Below, in pieces: positions 59,022 to 64,000 of a stretch of 64,000 nt of DNA. This DNA is from Isoetes taiwanensis. Taxonomy: Eukaryota; Streptophyta; Lycopodiopsida; Isoetales; Isoetaceae. The stretch lies in assembly GCA_021234155.1 (NCBI GenBank), contig JAJEKV010000017.1, positions 5,687,901 through 5,751,900 of the forward strand. The letters run 5' to 3'. The notes under the pieces are model-generated. The model was not told where the DNA came from and did no database searches. It saw only the letters and a list, made by a program, of their open reading frames with translations. The translations under genes and the position numbers were made by a program. Within the stretch, counting starts at the first letter, position 1. The number at the start of each line of letters is the position of its first letter.

Positions 59022-59764
59022 TACAGAATACCCTTATGTTTTGACATATTTTCTCACATACCCCTAACTTTTAAAAAATTTATTGAATGCCCTTGGTCAA
59101 CGTACAATGTATTTTGTAGTTTTGATAATTGTTGAAATACCCTTATGTTTTGACATAATTCCTCAAATGCCTTTATGTTTCCTTCAATTTCACAAAATAC
59201 CCTTGACATCGGATCTGTGGTAAATTCCTGATCTGTGGCAAATGTCTGATCCTTACTGTGGCTGGAGCTTAAAAATCGATGATGGGTTAGCTGGGTTTGC
59301 AGGAATCGGATCCTTGTTCCAGTGGCTTCGCTACAATTGCATGGTAACAGCAATAATCGGCAAAATCAGTGCAAAATCAGGAATTGGCTGATGCGAAATA
59401 AGTGTCCTGTTGCTGGTGCAAAATTAGAATCGGCTGATAAGCTCGAAATCAGAATCGCTGCTGCTGGTGCGCCCTCCAATCGAACTCTGTGCCACCGAAA
59501 ATTTGCTGATCTGTAGAGGATTACGGAAAAAGCAACCACCGAAAATTCGCTAGTCTGTAGTACCGAAAAAGCTTTTCTAGAAAAAGGCGGGAGTGGAAAC
59601 GAACCACTTACACAAGGGCATTCAGTGAAATATGCAAAAATACGAGGGCATCATGTGATATACGAAATTATACAAGGCCAAATACGTTGACTAGGGGCAT
59701 TCCATAAATTTTTGAAAAGTTAGGGGTATGTAGGAAAATATGTCAAAACATAAGGGTATTCTAG
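59022..59764. mobile_element. TIR/MITE-like element (about 740 bp)
   Basis: About 85 bp at 59022-59110 (starting CTACAGAATACCCTTATG) are repeated in inverted orientation at about 59680-59764, including TTTTGACATATTTTC, CATACCCCTAACTTTT and GCCC-TGGTCAACGTA. Related 'AATACCCTTATGTTTTGACAT' words recur just inside the left arm. No transposase frame and no unambiguous target duplication were seen. The central 59200-59560 part is less AT-rich and contains short Ser-rich frames of unknown origin. Confidence 0.7.
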
Positions 59765-60840
59765 AGCAAATTGATGGAGCAAATTGCTGAGAGCAAACCA
59801 ATGATGATTGCTGAGAGCAAACGGATTCAAATAGCTGAGAGCAAAATCGATGGAGCATAACACAATTTGTTGATTTTCTTTGAGCTGCATGAACATAAAT
59901 ATATAGCACAATAATAGAGGGTTCCAGGGGAAATTGATATAGATAAAATAAGCATGTTAGCTTATCGATTGCATTCATTAAAGCAATCTTATTAAGATAT
60001 TGAATTATTTTGGCAAGGGTTCGAGTCTTCGAATTTTATATTCTAAAACTAACATGTTGAGTCCTTGTATTTTATATTGTAAAACCTTAAGCAAACTTGT
60101 ATTTCAAGGCGCCCCAAATTATAAATGATTTATGAAGTGTCCAAAGGGCCGAACATACGATATCGGCCGTGCAATGGACAGATCCAAAATAGATCCAAAA
60201 ACATAGCTAACAAGGGTCGAAATTAGGGGGGTTCCTCCCCAGAATATCCGATTAAAGTTGGAAATATCCGATTTGCTAAAGTAGATGCAGGCAAATTTCT
60301 GGTAAAAATTTCATAAAAATAGTGTTAAATCCGGCAAATTAGAGGTATTTTTCTCAAAAATCCGGTAAGCATAAATAAAGGACGGCATTTTTGCTGGTTA
60401 GTGCAAAATCTAAATTCGAGGCCTGATAGCTAATAGCTCCAAAACTATAGCAACAAGGTTTAGCACAAGTATATTCTTGTCTTTCTTAAATTAATGAATA
60501 GATGCAAGCGTTTCACTACATAATTAAATTACATATATATTTTACATCACTATGAGATTTTTTCCAAGAGAAGTGGAATATTTTGAGGAGTGCATAAATT
60601 CAACGAACCAATAATGAATTTTGAGTGACGTGTCGAGGAAGCATTCAACATCATCTAAAAACCAAAGCTAGCCTTTGTCATGATCATAGAAGAAAAGGCT
60701 AGGAAGGCCTGCATATTCAAAAGCTAGAATCTCCTAGTTGCTGCAAGGTCACAAGATGATGACTTAGTGGAGCAACGTTTATGTATTTGGAAATGGCAGG
60801 TGGGTCAGCCGGGTCGGCCTGGCCCGTGTCGGGCTGGGTT
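59765..60840. other. No recognisable gene
   Basis: AT-rich sequence. GAGAGCAAA words repeat at 59770-59840 next to the TIR element. Nothing else is recognised. Confidence 0.45.
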
Positions 60841-60842
60841 TA

Positions 60843-60925
60843 TGCTAAATTTGACCATTGGGAGTAGGAAGGGTTTATAAAGTGGGTGGTTCTACTAAAT
60901 TTGACCATTGGGAGTAAAAAGGGTT
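60843..60925. repeat. 51-bp tandem duplication
   Basis: CTAAATTTGACCATTGGGAG..GGGTT is present at about 60845 and again at about 60896. A short local duplication downstream of the F-box gene. Confidence 0.75.
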
Positions 60926-61051
60926 GTAATTTGAAGGGGTCAATGAAAATGAACAGAAAGGTCCTCAATGGTTTCTACAACTCAAAAAGGCCCATATTCA
61001 TAGTGGCCAAAAAGATGCAAATACAAAAGAGAAAAGAAGCCAAGGAAAGGG

Positions 61052-62388
61052 TCACATACTGTCCGTGATGGTAGTAACCCTCTCTAGAATCTGGTGTGGA
61101 GGAGAAGGCATGACGACCAAGTCCTTTGCAGCAGTAGACAGAGCATTCATAAGCCTGGGCCCAGAGCAACCGCTGCAACATGTTGCCTTCACTTTTGCAT
61201 AGCTTGCATTTTTTTTCACATCAAAATCAGCCTGTGTCGTGTAAATCCCAAACTGATTCTCGAATTGCCATCTCCCGTCATTCAATCGTATCACCAGCAT
61301 TGGTGGCCACCGGTTGATTATCACATACTGAGAATGACAGTCTGATTCTGACACCTTGAACATGAATTTCCTGCACCATTTAAAACAGAAACTTGCTATG
61401 CTCGTTATTCATTCGTAAAAACTACTAACCAATTATAGTTTGGTGGCTACTACCAGTAGCATTCTTGGCCGCCCCATAGCGGATCTCCATCAGGTGCACT
61501 TAATGTGCCATCACAGTTGAAGAATCTAAGCAGTGGTGCCTCTCCTTTTGCACTTGGATCAAAGTTTAACCAGTAATTTCCTACTGCCTGTCAATAGTTG
61601 AAGATCGATATCAGCAATACATAATCCTAGTTTAACTACTCTGTTAGGTGATTAAGTAAGATATTTACGGGTTTGAGCTTGAACTCCCATGTCCTAGAGC
61701 ACATGTGTATTGGATTCAACCTATCCTGCAAAATAGACAAAATGCAATGCGTTATACTTACTGGCTATTGCATTAAATGCTCCCTATATCTTGTCTCTGA
61801 CAGTTTTGGCAGTATTCGGCCTAAAACTCGCCTTTCTTTTAAAGGATGTGCAAGTGTACAGTAAAGTCAACTAAAGTTAAAAGAGATTCAGTTTATGTAG
61901 GCGCAAACTTTACATACGTAAGATTTTGTGAATCGGATCCAGCAGATTATGGCTACAATACATGATAGAGCTTGATGAGAATATAGACAAAAAACTATGA
62001 CTTACATGGTTTGAGCTACTTACCTAGCATTCAACAATTAGATAATGAAAAAGGAAAGAGCAAGATGAGAAGAGAGGAAATTAACCTGAAGAAAATCTTT
62101 CATTGTAATTGAGAAAGCCTTCATTGGAGGAAGAGCACCGGAAGCAGGAAAAACGATCTGCAAGGGCAAGTGCATTCGGCAAGCCCAAAATTTGCAGCAC
62201 AAAGAGGACCAAAGAAAATCCGAGCTTGCAAGGGATTTCCAACTCCGGCAAACAGCTCGGCAACGGGCAAGGCTGGGGCCATCGAGGCGGGAGAAGACGC
62301 ACGATTGTATAAGGTCAGAGCTAATCCTAGAAATAGCAGAATCGTACCTGCGGGATGAAGGATTTCTGTAGCAAAGGTCCGGCGCCAT
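61052..62388 (-). CDS. F-box protein (four exons, intact)
   Basis: F-box proteins link substrates to SCF ubiquitin ligases through SKP1. Exons on the minus strand are 62388-62086, 61725-61669, 61587-61454 and 61370-61052. All borders are GT-AG, the phase is preserved and the frame is open for about 270 aa. The F-box lies at about residues 24-65 (DLIQSCVFSRLDGPSLARCR..CRSWKSLASSDFLW). The C-terminal half contains GNYWLNFDPSAKGEAPLLRF, DPLWGGQECYW and INRWPPMLVIRLNDGRWQFE, a conserved region of a plant F-box subfamily, and a Cys-rich CCSGCSG patch. The start ATG is at 62388. The substrate is unknown and no gene symbol is assigned. Confidence 0.9.
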
Positions 62389-62607
62389 CGCCGGACCCCG
62401 AGAACAAAAGAGAGCGCCCTTGTTCTGGTGTCCTGTGTTTACCCTAATTTACGAAAATGCGCGCATTTTCAAGCTCGAAGGCCCCACCCAAAATAATTCT
62501 AAAACCTTTATTTTAATTTTTGCCGACCGGCTGTTCGAATCTCAAAGCCCATTGCAGTGGAGATGCACTCAAGAATATGCGGAGGAATCTTCGAATCTTA
62601 ACATGTT

Positions 62608-62865
62608 GCGCCATATATGTGGAAGCATTCCATTTATTTGTGAAGATGCGCTCAGAGGAATCTTCCTTAACCATGTTGCTCCATATCTATGGACTTATTG
62701 GATGGTGCCATATTTGTGGATCGAGCGCTGGCAACCCATGTTCCACCTATTCTATCCTGCCACATTTGTGGATGAAGTGCACTTTCCATATTTGTGGATC
62801 AAGTGGTGCCAATCCATATTCCACTTACTCTATCCTGCCATATTTGTGGATGAACTGCACTTTGT
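62608..62865. repeat. 78-bp tandem repeat with CCATATTTGTGGAT core
   Basis: CCATATTTGTGGATC..CTATCCTGCC..TTTGTGGATGAA..TGCACTTT repeats with a period of 78 bp (starts near 62708 and 62786). More diverged TATATGTGGA and TTTGTGAAGA units extend upstream to about 62608. An open plus-strand frame (62420-63037) runs through it because the repeat length is a multiple of three; no protein family is recognised. Confidence 0.8.
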
Positions 62866-62869
62866 TTTA

Positions 62870-63930
62870 CTTATCTGGTGTTTTGCCATTTGTAGGTGCA
62901 CTCGCAGCAGCTGTAGTAGAGGTATGTATACTCTATGGTATAACCAACTCTTAGAAAAGAAATCAAAAGGGACGATAGCAATACATATTCTACTTTGTCC
63001 CATGCTTAGACTTGCATCTAGCGTTGCCATATTATAGATGTCAAGTTGCAGTCGAACACCCATTGTTCCAGTAAAATAATCCATGTAGAGTCTATCGTAG
63101 GACATAATTCAAGTATGGCCAAATGAATGCATAAACATGTTCACTTTATTGATAAAAGTTACCGTTATGAGAAACAGTTGAGTACAAGTACAGGAAGTAA
63201 GCACCCATTGAAAAGATTTGGCCAATTGAATGCATAAACGTGTTTTATCAAGTTTCACCTTTACCTTATAAAAGTTACCTTTACCACAAATAGTTAAGTA
63301 AAGAAAGTAAGCACAAGATACATCAACAAAAATTGTTTATAGGTATTTCTATCATAATATGAAACTCTTAATTGTATGAAGAACGTATGTTTCATCCAAC
63401 TTAGCTTGAAGAAGTCTTTTCTCATTGGAAAAATTCTAAATATACTCCTGAAGTTTGCAAATATTCCAAAAAAAACTCCAGCTGAAGAGTTTTTGTGGCT
63501 CTTCAAATTCAAAAGTTGTCTTCCCAAAAGAATCACACATCTTACAAAATATTATATAGATTTCACCTTTTTTTTTTATCTTTTATCATATTCTAAACGA
63601 GGTGCACCCCAAACTACCACAGTCGTTGGATCCATCGATCCTACGGGCCTCTGGGCACCTCTCGTTTCGCTTATGGTCATTTAAGATTTGAGGCACTTAT
63701 GATTTTGAAATATGGAATACGAGTTCATCTAAGGTTTTTATGGAATATGGAACCTCTATAAGTCAATATAGCCACTCAACTAATATAATTATTTTTTATC
63801 TTGAATCCGTATTTTTTTTTATGACAACCCATTCAATTGTTTTAAGGATATAGTCTATGGTTTTAGTAATTGGTATATTTATATCATATCAAATCCCCCC
63901 GGAACCCCCTGTTATTGTGCTACATATTTG
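62870..63930. other. No recognisable gene
   Basis: AT-rich sequence with some repeated words (GCATAAAC.TGTT) at 63130 and 63230. No supported frame on either strand. Confidence 0.45.
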
Positions 63931-63931
63931 T

Positions 63932-64000
63932 TGGTGTAGCTCAGGTGGCTACGCTTTTGCTACCCTAAGTTAACAATTGTGGGTACTTTTTCAAAAGCGA
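63932..64000 (+). repeat. Possible tRNA-derived SINE head, cut by window end
   Basis: GGTGTAGCTCAGGTGGCTACGC contains a good Pol III box A (TAGCTCAGGTGG). A box B is not visible in the bases that remain. It may be the 5' end of a SINE or a degenerate tRNA. Confidence 0.3.

Overview
The window is nuclear DNA from a land plant. The evidence is a six-exon PRP3 splicing-factor gene with short GT-AG introns, an F-box gene, plant-type AKR, ABCC, PPR and AGCVIII-kinase-like fragments, a Ty1/copia relic, and several nonautonomous DNA transposons. A plant-type nuclear tRNA-His(GUG) occurs in a tandem array. The lineage cannot be fixed from sequence alone. No rRNA, CRISPR or bacterial operon structure is present.

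Layout. 1-8.2 kb: purine tracts, one copy of a 1-kb duplicated unit (second copy at 46.3-47.4 kb), and sequence without recognisable genes. 8.2-10.76 kb: intact PRP3 gene on the minus strand. 10.93-12.68 kb: a TIR-bounded element carrying only the first, radical-SAM exon of a HemW-like gene. 12.76-14.97 kb: a Mutator-like element with a 9-bp target duplication, about 29-bp subterminal repeats and captured AGCVIII kinase fragments (Pack-MULE type). 18.2-19 kb: PPR relic. 21.87-22.37 kb: a complete 501-bp hAT-type MITE with an 8-bp target duplication. 24.1-26.9 kb: broken gene for a large, poorly described DDE-like transposase. 28-30 kb: local tandem repeats. 32.1-33.3 kb: alpha/beta-hydrolase (At4g10955-like) gene with several one-base breaks and no catalytic Ser motif. 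39.9-40.8 kb: ABCC transporter relic. 42.1-45.1 kb: two tandem aldo-keto reductase copies, both broken. 47.5-48 kb: 3' exons of an unidentified gene.

50-53.5 kb: copia gag-pol relic lacking both LTRs. Its 3' end abuts four tandem units of about 1 kb, each carrying two tRNA-His(GUG) genes on the minus strand (53.5-57.6 kb): six well-formed copies, one degenerate and one deleted. 59.0-59.8 kb: TIR/MITE-like element. 61.05-62.39 kb: intact four-exon F-box gene on the minus strand.

Functionally, only PRP3, the F-box gene and the tRNA-His genes look intact. Much of 12-46 kb is methylation-target-like repeat DNA with captured or decayed genes. There, paralogous copies differ by very many 1-3 nt indels, which is either old decay or uncorrected long-read error.
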